Source of the DNA: Heyndrickxia coagulans 36D1
Lineage (GTDB): Bacteria; Bacillota; Bacilli; Bacillales; Bacillaceae_C
Length of the DNA: 64,000 nucleotides
Direction of reading: 5' to 3'
NCBI RefSeq assembly: GCF_000169195.2
Contig: NC_016023.1
Coordinates: 806,001 to 870,000, forward strand
Below the pieces are notes generated by a model. That model was not told the DNA's origin and did no database searches. It saw only the letters and a list, made by a program, of their open reading frames with translations. Below, piece by piece: positions 1-7,174 of the stretch. Both the position numbers and the translations under genes were made by a program. Positions within the stretch are counted from its first letter, which is position 1. Each line of letters begins with the position of its first letter.

Positions 1-1293
1 CACGGGCTTGTGCTGCTGGACGAAAATCTGCAAGTCATCCGCAATGCTATTCTTTGGAACGACACAAGAACAACTGAACAATGCAAAAAAATCGATCAAG
101 TACTGGGTGGCAAGCTGCTGGAAATTACAAAAAATCCGGCCTTAGAAGGGTTCACACTTCCGAAGATACTTTGGGTCCAGCAGTACGAACCGGAAAATTT
201 CCGGAAAACGCGTGTCTTTCTCCTGCCAAAAGATTATCTTCGTTACCGGTTAACCGGAACGATTGGCATGGATTACTCGGATGCAGCGGGCACTCTGTTG
301 TTAGATATCGTCAATCAATCATGGAGCACGGATATTTTGCGCACATTTGACATCCCGGCCGATATTTGCCCGCCGCTTGTTGAGACGGAAGCAGAAGTCG
401 GCACATTATTGCCGGACATCGCTGCGACGTGCGGCCTTTCTCCTGCGACCAAAGTGTTTGCCGGTGGGGCGGACAATGCCTGCGGTGCGATCGGCGCCGG
501 CATTTTAGAAGAAGGCAAAGCACTTTGCAGCATTGGCACATCCGGTGTATTCCTTTCATATGAATCAGACAGCAATAAAAACTTTGGCGGCAAAGTGCAT
601 CTTTTTAATCATGGACAGAAAGATGCTTACTATACAATGGGCGTTACACTTGCCGCCGGATACAGTCTGTCCTGGTTTAAGGATACATTCGCAAAAGGCG
701 AAGATTTTGCAACATTGCTGGAAGAAGCCGCGCATTCTTCGATCGGGGCAAACGGGCTGCTTTTCACACCGTTTATTGCCGGGGAAAGAACGCCCTATGC
801 TGATGCAAAAATCCGCGGCACTTTTACAGGAATTGACAGCTCACATACCAGGCGGGATTTTACCCGTGCAGTGATGGAAGGTATTGCCTTCTCTATCAAT
901 GAAAGCGTTGAAATTTTTCGAAACTATGGCAAGAACATCGATACCGTGATATCCATCGGCGGCGGTGCGAAAAGTGACCTGTGGCTGCAAATTCAGGCTG
1001 ATATTTTTCAAGCAAAAGTCATCAAACTTCAGAATGAACAAGGTCCTGGGATGGGCGCCGCCATGATTGCAGCAAGCGGATTAGGATGGTTCTCTTCCCT
1101 CAAAGATTGTGCAGCCGCCTTTATCCGGACAGGCCGGACATTTGAGCCGATACCGAAAAACGTGAAGCGTTACCGGGATTTTTACCAGGTTTATAAAGAT
1201 GTTTATCCGCACACCGTCGCGATCAATCACCAGTTGTTTGATTTAAGAAGAGTAAACGAATCGCGGTTTGGAGGGAAAACAGATGAAATTTAA
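1..1293 (+). CDS. xylB: Xylulokinase, 5' end outside the window
   Basis: Phosphorylates D-xylulose with ATP to xylulose 5-phosphate in the cytoplasm, feeding the pentose phosphate pathway. The reading frame is open from base 1; the first codons read HGLV, matching the QMHGLV stretch of FGGY kinases, so about 75 N-terminal residues lie off the left edge. The C-terminal actin-like half is complete, with GGADNACGAIGAG (about residue 155), SIGTSGVF and the ATP-site sequence SIGGGAKSDLW. It ends at TAA 1293, overlapping the following sugar transporter by 11 bp, which indicates a shared xylose operon. The xylulose assignment rests on family resemblance and on the neighbour; another FGGY sugar kinase is a less likely alternative. 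Confidence 0.9.
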   Translation, partial: HGLVLLDENLQVIRNAILWNDTRTTEQCKKIDQVLGGKLLEITKNPALEGFTLPKILWVQQYEPENFRKTRVFLLPKDYLRYRLTGTIGMDYSDAAGTLLLDIVNQSWSTDILRTFDIPADICPPLVETEAEVGTLLPDIAATCGLSPATKVFAGGADNACGAIGAGILEEGKALCSIGTSGVFLSYESDSNKNFGGKVHLFNHGQKDAYYTMGVTLAAGYSLSWFKDTFAKGEDFATLLEEAAHSSIGANGLLFTPFIAGERTPYADAKIRGTFTGIDSSHTRRDFTRAVMEGIAFSINESVEIFRNYGKNIDTVISIGGGAKSDLWLQIQADIFQAKVIKLQNEQGPGMGAAMIAASGLGWFSSLKDCAAAFIRTGRTFEPIPKNVKRYRDFYQVYKDVYPHTVAINHQLFDLRRVNESRFGGKTDEI

Positions 1294-2662
1294 AATCAAT
1301 AATGGCTTGATTTACTTTTTTGGCGCTTTGGGCGGATTATTATTTGGATATGATACCGGTGTAATTTCCGGCGCCCTTCTTTTTATCAAAAATGATTTAC
1401 ACCTGACTTCCTGGACAGAAGGAATTGTCGTCAGCTCCATTCTGTTTGGCTGTATGATCGGTGCCGCAATTAGCGGAGCAATGTCTGACAGATGGGGAAG
1501 AAAAAAAGTCGTTCTCATCGCAGCATCTGTTTTCTGTATTGGAGCATTAGGTACCGCGTTGGCACCAAATACTGGTGTTTTAATTCTTTTCCGGGTCATA
1601 TTGGGCCTGGCAGTCGGAAGTGCCTCTACCCTTGTTCCAATGTATTTATCAGAAATGGCACCAACTTCAATCCGCGGTGCATTGTCCAGTTTGAATCAAC
1701 TGATGATCATGACAGGTATTTTATTGGCTTATATCATTAACTATGTTTTTGCTGCTACAGGAAGCTGGCGCTGGATGCTCGGTTTTGCGCTGATCCCGGG
1801 TTTGCTGATGTTAATCGGTATGCTTTTTTTACCAGAAAGCCCACGTTGGCTTTTGAAACAGGGAAAAGAACCTGAAGCAAGAACGATTCTCAATTATATG
1901 AGAAAAGGGCACGGCGTTGAAGAAGAAATACGTGAGATCAAGCAAGCAAACGAACTTGAAAAAAATCAGGGCGGTTTTAGTGAAGTAAAACAAGCGTGGG
2001 TGCGGCCAGCATTAATTGCCGGCATAGGATTGGCAGTCTTTCAACAGATCATTGGCTGCAATACCGTTCTATATTACGCACCTACCACTTTTACAAACGT
2101 CGGGCTAGGAGCATCTGCAGCTATTCTGGGTACAGTAGGCATCGGGATTGTTAACGTGATCATTACAGCTATTGCAGTTCTTATCATCGATAAAGTTGGT
2201 AGAAAACCACTTTTATTAATCGGTAATGCCGGTATGTCTCTTGCCTTATTTGTACTGGGGATTGTAAACGCTTTACTTGGCCCGTCAACTGCTGCCAGTT
2301 GGACAACGGTGATTTGCCTGGCTGTTTACATTGCATTTTTCTCCCTCAGCTGGGGACCGGTCGTATGGGTGATGCTCTCTGAAATCTTTCCGCTTAAAAT
2401 TCGCGGCATAGGCATGGGGATTGGCAGTGTTACAAACTGGCTTGCAAACTTAATTGTCTCCTTAACTTTTCCTAAATTGATTGAACAATTTGGCATTTCA
2501 ACCATGTTTATTATATATGGCATTATGGGTGTTCTGGCGTTCATCTTTGTAACCCGAAAAGTATCCGAGACAAAAGGAAAAAGCCTTGAGCAAATTGAGA
2601 TTGATCTCAGACAACAAGCTGAGCATAAAAAATTTAACTTTTCTCAATCCATACAAAAATAA
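1283..2662 (+). CDS. Sugar porter family MFS symporter, probably D-xylose/H+
   Basis: A 459-residue, 12-helix sugar:H+ symporter of the SP branch of the major facilitator superfamily (relatives: XylE, AraE, CsbC, YwtG). Family signatures are visible: GYDTGVISGAL in helix 1, DRWGRKK between helices 2 and 3, PESPRWLL at the start of the central loop, DKVGRKP after helix 8, and a C-terminal SETKGKSLEQIE. Start ATG 1283 has GGAGGG at 1270-1275; a TTG at 1268 lies upstream of that site and is unlikely. The 11 bp overlap with the xylulokinase gene argues for xylose as substrate, but arabinose or a broader pentose range cannot be excluded. Confidence 0.88.
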   Translation: MKFKINNGLIYFFGALGGLLFGYDTGVISGALLFIKNDLHLTSWTEGIVVSSILFGCMIGAAISGAMSDRWGRKKVVLIAASVFCIGALGTALAPNTGVLILFRVILGLAVGSASTLVPMYLSEMAPTSIRGALSSLNQLMIMTGILLAYIINYVFAATGSWRWMLGFALIPGLLMLIGMLFLPESPRWLLKQGKEPEARTILNYMRKGHGVEEEIREIKQANELEKNQGGFSEVKQAWVRPALIAGIGLAVFQQIIGCNTVLYYAPTTFTNVGLGASAAILGTVGIGIVNVIITAIAVLIIDKVGRKPLLLIGNAGMSLALFVLGIVNALLGPSTAASWTTVICLAVYIAFFSLSWGPVVWVMLSEIFPLKIRGIGMGIGSVTNWLANLIVSLTFPKLIEQFGISTMFIIYGIMGVLAFIFVTRKVSETKGKSLEQIEIDLRQQAEHKKFNFSQSIQK

Positions 2663-2669
2663 TTTATTA

Positions 2670-2703
2670 AACAACGGCTGCATTAGTCAGTCGTTGTTTT
2701 GTT
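2670..2703 (+). terminator. Intrinsic terminator of the xylose operon
   Basis: An 11 bp stem (AACAACGGCTG pairing with CAGTCGTTGTT, one G-U pair) with a 7-base loop, followed by a short T run, starts 8 bp after the transporter stop codon. Confidence 0.8.
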
Positions 2704-2949
2704 GATTAAGCACATCTGTCTTATATGTATAAAGTAATCTCAATCACGTACTCCGTTATCCAAACTTGACTAATCAATGGAGCTGCAATACTTAGTTAAG
2801 TTTCTATACCAAAAGATTTCTTGATAACCAGTATCTGTAAAAAATAGAGTTTGTACTTATGACATTTATAAAAAAATTATTGAAATATAATTTATTTAGG
2901 CGTAAGCTGGACATACATCAAATTTTTTACATCACGGAGGTTCTGTAAG

Positions 2950-4032
2950 ATGCGTCTCAGCCAAGTCATAAGAAGCGGCCCAAACCAATACATATGTGAA
3001 GAAGAAGCAGCCAAATATTTGGAAGAAAAGCTGGAAGAATTCAGGCATCCGGTTGTCATTACTGGGGTAAAATCATTCGAAGCATTTCAGGAATTTGCGT
3101 CAGTACCGCAAAACTGGCCGGTGCTCCAGTACGATCATACCGCAAGTGAGAAAAACATGGCAGAACTGGCGGAACAGGCAGGCCGTGCAGATGTCATCGT
3201 CGGGATTGGCGGCGGCAAAGTGCTCGATACAGCAAAGGGAACAGCAGAACTGCTCAACTGTGAAGTCGTGCTCGTTCCAACGCTAGCCGGAACGTGTGCC
3301 GGTTATACGCCTTTATCCGCTGTTTATCATGAAGACGGCTCATTCAGTCATGTCGCTTATTACAAACGTTCCGCCTTTTTAACCCTGATCGATTTGCGTA
3401 TTCTCCTGAACGCACCGGCCGAATATTTGCTGGGCGGAATTGGCGATTCTTTAGCCAAATGGTATGAAGCAGAAGGCATCACCCGTTCCATGAAACATTT
3501 GCCGGTGATGGTCGAACTCGGCCTCCGCTCCGCAAAAGCGATTTATGAAGGGATCTTGCGCGACAGTGAGCAGGCATTACACGACCGAAACGAAGGGAAG
3601 ATAACCGACGCTTTCCGCAATATAGTTGAAATTATAATTGGCGCGGCCGGGACAGTCGGCGGCTTTGCCGGCGAATACGGAAGAATGGCTGGGGCCCACG
3701 CCATCCATAACGGGCTGTCCTTCCTGCCGGAAACGCATTCCATTCTGCACGGTTCCAAAGTGGCTTACGGCATCCTTGTCCAATTAGCGGCAACAGGCGA
3801 TATCAATGAAGTGAAAAAACTGCTTCCGTTGTATCAAAAACTCGGTTTTCCTTATAATCTGGATACACTGCATGTGACGGAAAATCATGGCGCGGCCATT
3901 GAAAAAGTCGCAGCATATGCCGCAAAACCCGAAGAATCCTTTCGCCTGCTTGGCAGCTTTACGAAGGCGCAAATTGCAAAAGCAATGGAAACAATCGAAC
4001 AGCTCACGGCTGAAAAGGCTGATATCAAATGA
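2950..4032 (+). CDS. Iron-containing alcohol dehydrogenase family protein (YbdH/GldA-like)
   Basis: A 360-residue NAD(P)-dependent, metal-dependent dehydrogenase of the glycerol dehydrogenase-like branch. The nucleotide-binding sequence GIGGGKVLDTAK is near residue 85. Metal ligands expected for the family are present: the Asp of GGIGDSLAKWYE (about 165), the first His region AHAIHNGL (about 245) and the second HGSKVAYG (about 263). Start ATG 2950 has GGAGG at 2936-2940. It stands alone after a terminator. The substrate cannot be read from sequence; E. coli YbdH reduces 2-oxo acids, and a similar role is only a guess here. Glycerol dehydrogenase proper is less likely. Confidence 0.82.
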   Translation: MRLSQVIRSGPNQYICEEEAAKYLEEKLEEFRHPVVITGVKSFEAFQEFASVPQNWPVLQYDHTASEKNMAELAEQAGRADVIVGIGGGKVLDTAKGTAELLNCEVVLVPTLAGTCAGYTPLSAVYHEDGSFSHVAYYKRSAFLTLIDLRILLNAPAEYLLGGIGDSLAKWYEAEGITRSMKHLPVMVELGLRSAKAIYEGILRDSEQALHDRNEGKITDAFRNIVEIIIGAAGTVGGFAGEYGRMAGAHAIHNGLSFLPETHSILHGSKVAYGILVQLAATGDINEVKKLLPLYQKLGFPYNLDTLHVTENHGAAIEKVAAYAAKPEESFRLLGSFTKAQIAKAMETIEQLTAEKADIK

Positions 4033-4235
4033 TTGGCACGGGCGGCCCCGGAACAAGGCCGCCTTCACCCTGCTTAAATGCAATCCGTTTGTTGCACCAT
4101 TTTTTCAAAGTTTCCGCCTTTTCTGTTTGCATCACTTGCAATAGAAATGGCCGCCATAGCGGACTTTCATACGGGATCGCCATTTAAAATGCGGTTATGG
4201 AGGCAATTAGGCCTGCCAAAAAATTCGATGCCATA
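4033..4235. other. Gene-free stretch after the dehydrogenase
   Basis: Holds one GC-rich inverted repeat around 4042-4068 (GGGCGGCC and GGCCGCC arms) just after the dehydrogenase stop. It could be a weak terminator, but no T run follows. Nothing else recognised. Confidence 0.4.
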
Positions 4236-4409
4236 TTAATCTTCACCCTTACTTGGATCTGCTTCATCCAGAGACAATCTGACCACTTTCGTATATTCAC
4301 CTTTTGCTATTTCTTCCGGCGTTGCTTTTTGGTCGAGCTCTTCCTGGTCGTCAAGGCCAGTCGCAAGTGTCGGCTCAACACGTCCGTTCTCTTTTTCCAC
4401 TCTCTCCAC
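4236..4409 (-). pseudogene. Fragment of an acidic small protein, N-terminus lost
   Basis: Reading the minus strand back from TAA at 4236-4238 gives a clean acidic stretch, including EELDQKATPEEIAKGEYTKV and ending DEADPSKGED. Its composition looks like real coding sequence and unlike the surrounding DNA. The frame is closed by a TAG just upstream of about 4440. The only in-frame start, GTG 4409, has its AAGGA directly against it, so the N-terminus is probably lost. I do not recognise the family. It sits in the same decayed strip as the Rpn tail remnant. Confidence 0.4.
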
Positions 4410-4448
4410 ATCCTTATTGAAGTGATGCGGCTAGTTTTCCACGGATGC

Positions 4449-4556
4449 TCACAATTTATGCGATTGCAGCCGATTGCTCGGTTCTATTTTAAAATTTTGA
4501 ATTTCTTCTTCCGGCAACCCAGTGTATTTATTGATCACACCTAAGTCTGGTTGCTC
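4449..4556 (-). pseudogene. Decayed second copy of an Rpn C-terminal module
   Basis: Just beyond the rpn1 stop, in a different frame, the minus strand encodes DLGVINKYTGLPEEEIQNFK and ends at TGA 4449-4451. This closely resembles the end of Rpn1 itself, DLASIAKYTGLAEEELKKLK. It has no start of its own and overlaps the last codons of rpn1. It therefore looks like what remains of a duplicated tail module, comparable with the intact spare modules behind rpn2. The assignment rests on this internal comparison only. Confidence 0.65.
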
Positions 4557-4839
4557 CGCTCTGTTTCAGCTTTTTCAATTCTTCCTCTGCCAGCCCGGTG
4601 TATTTTGCGATTGATGCCAGATCCTGGTTCTCTTCCAGCATTCTTTTGGCAATCCTTAATGCCGCTCTCCTTTCCCCTTCTTTCAACCCCTCTTTCAATC
4701 CTTCTTCCTTTCCTTCTTCTTTTCCTTCTTCTTTTCCTTCTTCCTTCCCTTTTTTGTACCCTTTGTCGTAAAAGGAATTTGGCAGGCGCAGGATTTGGTC
4801 GGCTTCTTGCGGATCCAGATTTTTAATGCTTGACATCAC
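4528..4839 (-). CDS. Candidate intragenic small product of rpn1 (RpnS-like)
   Basis: An in-frame internal start at GTG 4839 (ATG 4836 follows directly) would give a 103-residue protein made only of the Rpn1 C-terminal part: a short lead helix, the GKEEG repeat and the end module. The site AAGGAGG at 4848-4854 sits 8 bases before the GTG, better than the site of the full gene. In E. coli, Rpn genes make such C-terminal proteins (RpnS) that block the full-length nuclease. Translation here is inferred from the ribosome site only. Confidence 0.5.
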   Translation of the reverse strand: MMSSIKNLDPQEADQILRLPNSFYDKGYKKGKEEGKEEGKEEGKEEGLKEGLKEGERRAALRIAKRMLEENQDLASIAKYTGLAEEELKKLKQSGATRLRCDQ

Positions 4840-5502
4840 AAGTTCATCCTCCTTATCCGTTAATTTAAAATAAGAATCAAAAAATCCATAGATTAGTGCC
4901 ATTCTTGCCGGGTCGAGTTCCATGCGGGCCATCATTCTTAAGAACTCTACTTTTACCTGTACTTTTTCTTTTTTTGTATACCCCATTTTGCTGAGCAGTG
5001 CAGCCGCAACGGGATTGTTGCTTCGAATATATTCTTTCCAGTTTTTCCTGATTAAGTGTATGGACATATAACGAAAACGGATGGACTCAAAGTTGCGGAT
5101 TCTTACGGTGAAAAGAGAAGGAGTTTCCCTGCGTTTATTATAACTGAAAACAGCAATTGGCAAAACCGGCAAGCGATATTTTTCATAAATGCGGGAATAG
5201 TAAATAAACATCCGTTCCGGAAATTCCATTTGATAATAAGACTGCGGTTCCACATGGATGAGGACAACCGTGTCTTCCCCTTTTAATTTCAATTTTGCCA
5301 AAATATCAATTCTGCGTTGTTCACCAGCTGTGATGTCTGTAAACAGATCCTGCTGGAGGAATTCCACATCAGAAAAGTCCATCCACCGCGCTACTTCCGG
5401 GAAAAAGGCTTCCATGAAATCTGCAAAAAAAGTTTGGATAAGTTCTTTAAACAAGCGGTCGTGCGGCAAATACTCCGCTTTTTCTTCCATTATAAGTTGC
5501 AT
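4528..5502 (-). CDS. Rpn family recombination-promoting nuclease / putative transposase (rpn1)
   Basis: A 324-residue PD-(D/E)XK nuclease-fold protein of the Rpn group. The N-terminal HDRLFKELIQTF motif is followed by a nuclease core with Asp66 (RIDIL) and the ExQ form of the catalytic motif, Glu85-Pro-Gln87. After a helical middle part comes a charged GKEEG/GLKEG repeat (about 243-270) and a small helical end module. Start ATG 5502 is chosen because AAAGGTGG lies 6-8 bases upstream and it aligns with the start of rpn2 at 46459; an ATG at 5508 is too close. The gene overlaps the 3' end of yifB by 56 bp and is probably cotranscribed with it. It contains a strong internal ribosome site (see 4836-4854). 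Rpn proteins act as DNA endonucleases linked to recombination and phage defence in E. coli. Confidence 0.88.
   Translation of the reverse strand: MQLIMEEKAEYLPHDRLFKELIQTFFADFMEAFFPEVARWMDFSDVEFLQQDLFTDITAGEQRRIDILAKLKLKGEDTVVLIHVEPQSYYQMEFPERMFIYYSRIYEKYRLPVLPIAVFSYNKRRETPSLFTVRIRNFESIRFRYMSIHLIRKNWKEYIRSNNPVAAALLSKMGYTKKEKVQVKVEFLRMMARMELDPARMALIYGFFDSYFKLTDKEDELVMSSIKNLDPQEADQILRLPNSFYDKGYKKGKEEGKEEGKEEGKEEGLKEGLKEGERRAALRIAKRMLEENQDLASIAKYTGLAEEELKKLKQSGATRLRCDQ
4836..4854 (-). promoter_or_regulatory. Internal Shine-Dalgarno and start inside rpn1
   Basis: AAGGAGG (complement of 4848-4854), 8 bases, then GTG 4839 and ATG 4836, both in the rpn1 frame. A near-perfect ribosome site inside a coding region at exactly the boundary of the C-terminal module. 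Confidence 0.6.
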
Positions 5503-7024
5503 ATGCATCCACCTTTCTTTTTCCAAAAAGATGATTTCTTTTCATTTGCAATGCCTGCCAGAGCGCGTCTTCTGACAGCTCCCGGCTGCCTTGCAAATCT
5601 GAAATCGTCCTTGCCAGCCTGAGAATTTTCATTTGTGCCCGGCTGCTGAAGTTTTCCTTGCTTGCCCACTGCCTGAGCATTAAACTGCTGCTGTTTGCGA
5701 GCGGATTTTTTTGTAGAAAGATTTCGTTTGGCACTGTACCGTTACAAACTTCCGCCCCGTACCTTTCGTACTGCCTTTTCCTTGCTTCCGTGACGCGGGT
5801 TCGGATCTGTTCTGAAGTTTCGTTTATTTTCCCGGACTCTTCCAGTAACGGTACTGTCCCGACTGGCAAAAATATGTCAAAGCGGTCTAACAGCGGTCCG
5901 GAAATCCGGTTTTGATAAGCTTGAATTTGTTTTGGCGTGCATGTGCAATACGCATGGGGCGACCCGAGATAACCGCATGGGCACAAGTTCATGGCCGCAA
6001 GCATAATAAACCGGGCAGGGTAAGTCACCGTGGAAGCGGCTCTGCTAATGGTTACTTTCCCATTTTCAAGCGGCTGCCTGAGCATATCAAGCGTTCTTTT
6101 TGGAAACTCGGCCATTTCATCGAGAAACAGCACCCCGTGATGGGCTAATGAAATTTCACCCGGATGCGGCCGGGAACCCCCACCGACGAGTGAAACTGCA
6201 GATGAAGCGTGATGCGGCGCGCGAAACGGCGGTTTCCGGTGAAATCCCCTTTTCACGTTTGCAAGCTGATAGAGTCCCGCCACTTCAAAAGAAGACGTTT
6301 CCGAAAGCGGCGGCAAAATCGAAGGAAAAGCCTCAGCCAGCATACTTTTTCCGCTTCCGGGCGGGCCGTACATTAAAACATTGTGGCTTCCGGCGGCGGC
6401 AATCTCCAGTACTTTTTTCGCATGCCGGTGCCCAAGAATCATGCTGAAATCTGCTTCGAATGAATACTCATCTGGTTGCAGCTGCCTCTTTTTCCGGACA
6501 GGCGGCAGCTTCTTTCCGGACAATGAATCGAGTACGTCCTTTAAATGCTGGACAAATATAATATCCATCCCGTCCATTTGTGAAAAGGGAAGTTCCGCAG
6601 AGGCTGGCAAATACAATCTTTTCATGCCTAATCCCCTTGCTGCCATCACATACGGAAGCATCCCAGCCACTGCCTGAACAGACCCGTCCAGTGAGAGCGC
6701 GCCCAAAAAGGCAGTATGATCAGGAATTCTGGCATGAAAAAAGTGGTTTTCTGCCATCAGCCCGATTGCAATGGGCAGATCAAGTGCAGGACTGTTTTTC
6801 CGCTCGTCTGCCGGGGAAAGATTGACAATCGTTTTGCTTTGGAACAGCATACATCCAATCGATGAACATGCACCCCGTATTCGTTCCTTAGATTCTTTCA
6901 CCGAAGCATCCGGCAACCCGACAATGGTGATCCCGGACCCGCACCCCAACATCATCTGCACTTCGGCATGAACACAATATCCTTCTATTCCCTTTAGGCC
7001 AATGCTGCTTATGATGGTTGCCAT
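5447..7024 (-). CDS. yifB: YifB/ComM family Mg-chelatase-like AAA+ ATPase
   Basis: A 525-residue ATPase. The N-terminal Lon-like domain is recognisable by GLPDASVKESKERIR (about 37-51) and the family stretch NLSPADERKNSPALDLP (about 68-84). The AAA+ domain follows, with Walker A GPPGSGKS (about 220), Walker B VLFLDEMAEF, a Cys-rich NLCPCGYLG loop and RFDIFLPV. ComM, its proteobacterial relative, is a branch-migration helicase for DNA integrated during transformation. Start ATG 7024 has AAGGGG upstream; an in-frame ATG at 7042 lies before that site. The last ~18 codons overlap rpn1 in another frame and match no expected YifB ending, so the native C-terminus was probably replaced when rpn1 arrived. 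Confidence 0.88.
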   Translation of the reverse strand: MATIISSIGLKGIEGYCVHAEVQMMLGCGSGITIVGLPDASVKESKERIRGACSSIGCMLFQSKTIVNLSPADERKNSPALDLPIAIGLMAENHFFHARIPDHTAFLGALSLDGSVQAVAGMLPYVMAARGLGMKRLYLPASAELPFSQMDGMDIIFVQHLKDVLDSLSGKKLPPVRKKRQLQPDEYSFEADFSMILGHRHAKKVLEIAAAGSHNVLMYGPPGSGKSMLAEAFPSILPPLSETSSFEVAGLYQLANVKRGFHRKPPFRAPHHASSAVSLVGGGSRPHPGEISLAHHGVLFLDEMAEFPKRTLDMLRQPLENGKVTISRAASTVTYPARFIMLAAMNLCPCGYLGSPHAYCTCTPKQIQAYQNRISGPLLDRFDIFLPVGTVPLLEESGKINETSEQIRTRVTEARKRQYERYGAEVCNGTVPNEIFLQKNPLANSSSLMLRQWASKENFSSRAQMKILRLARTISDLQGSRELSEDALWQALQMKRNHLFGKRKVDAYATYNGRKSGVFAARPLV

Positions 7025-7043
7025 ATTTTCGCACCCCTTCACC

Positions 7044-7092
7044 CGAACTTACATTCTATAAACAGAATAAAAGATCGTACGTTCGTTGTCAA
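7044..7092 (-). promoter_or_regulatory. yifB-rpn1 promoter with LexA-like boxes
   Basis: Minus strand: -35 TTGACA (7087-7092), 17 bp, -10 TATTCT (7064-7069). The spacer holds CGAACGTACGATC (7073-7085), one base off the GAAC-N4-GTTC core of Bacillus LexA boxes. A second such site, CGAAC-N4-ATTC, lies at 7044-7056 just after the start point. The promoter of rpn2 has a matching arrangement. That LexA binds here is an inference. Confidence 0.55.
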
Positions 7093-7174
7093 TCTATTTT
7101 TCAAAAAAACTGAAAGGAAATTTGCACATTCCCGTCGAATACTTTAGAAATCCATTCCGGAAAGGAGAATAAAA

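Noticed and set aside
2766-2794. Promoter TTGACT-17-TACTTA before the alcohol dehydrogenase gene
   Set aside because: The -10 matches at only two positions; other candidates in the AT-rich leader are equally weak, so none was listed.
4197-4544. Plus-strand gene of 115 residues
   Set aside because: It is the reverse of the acidic fragment and the Rpn tail relic; its Phe-rich composition is typical of an antisense frame.
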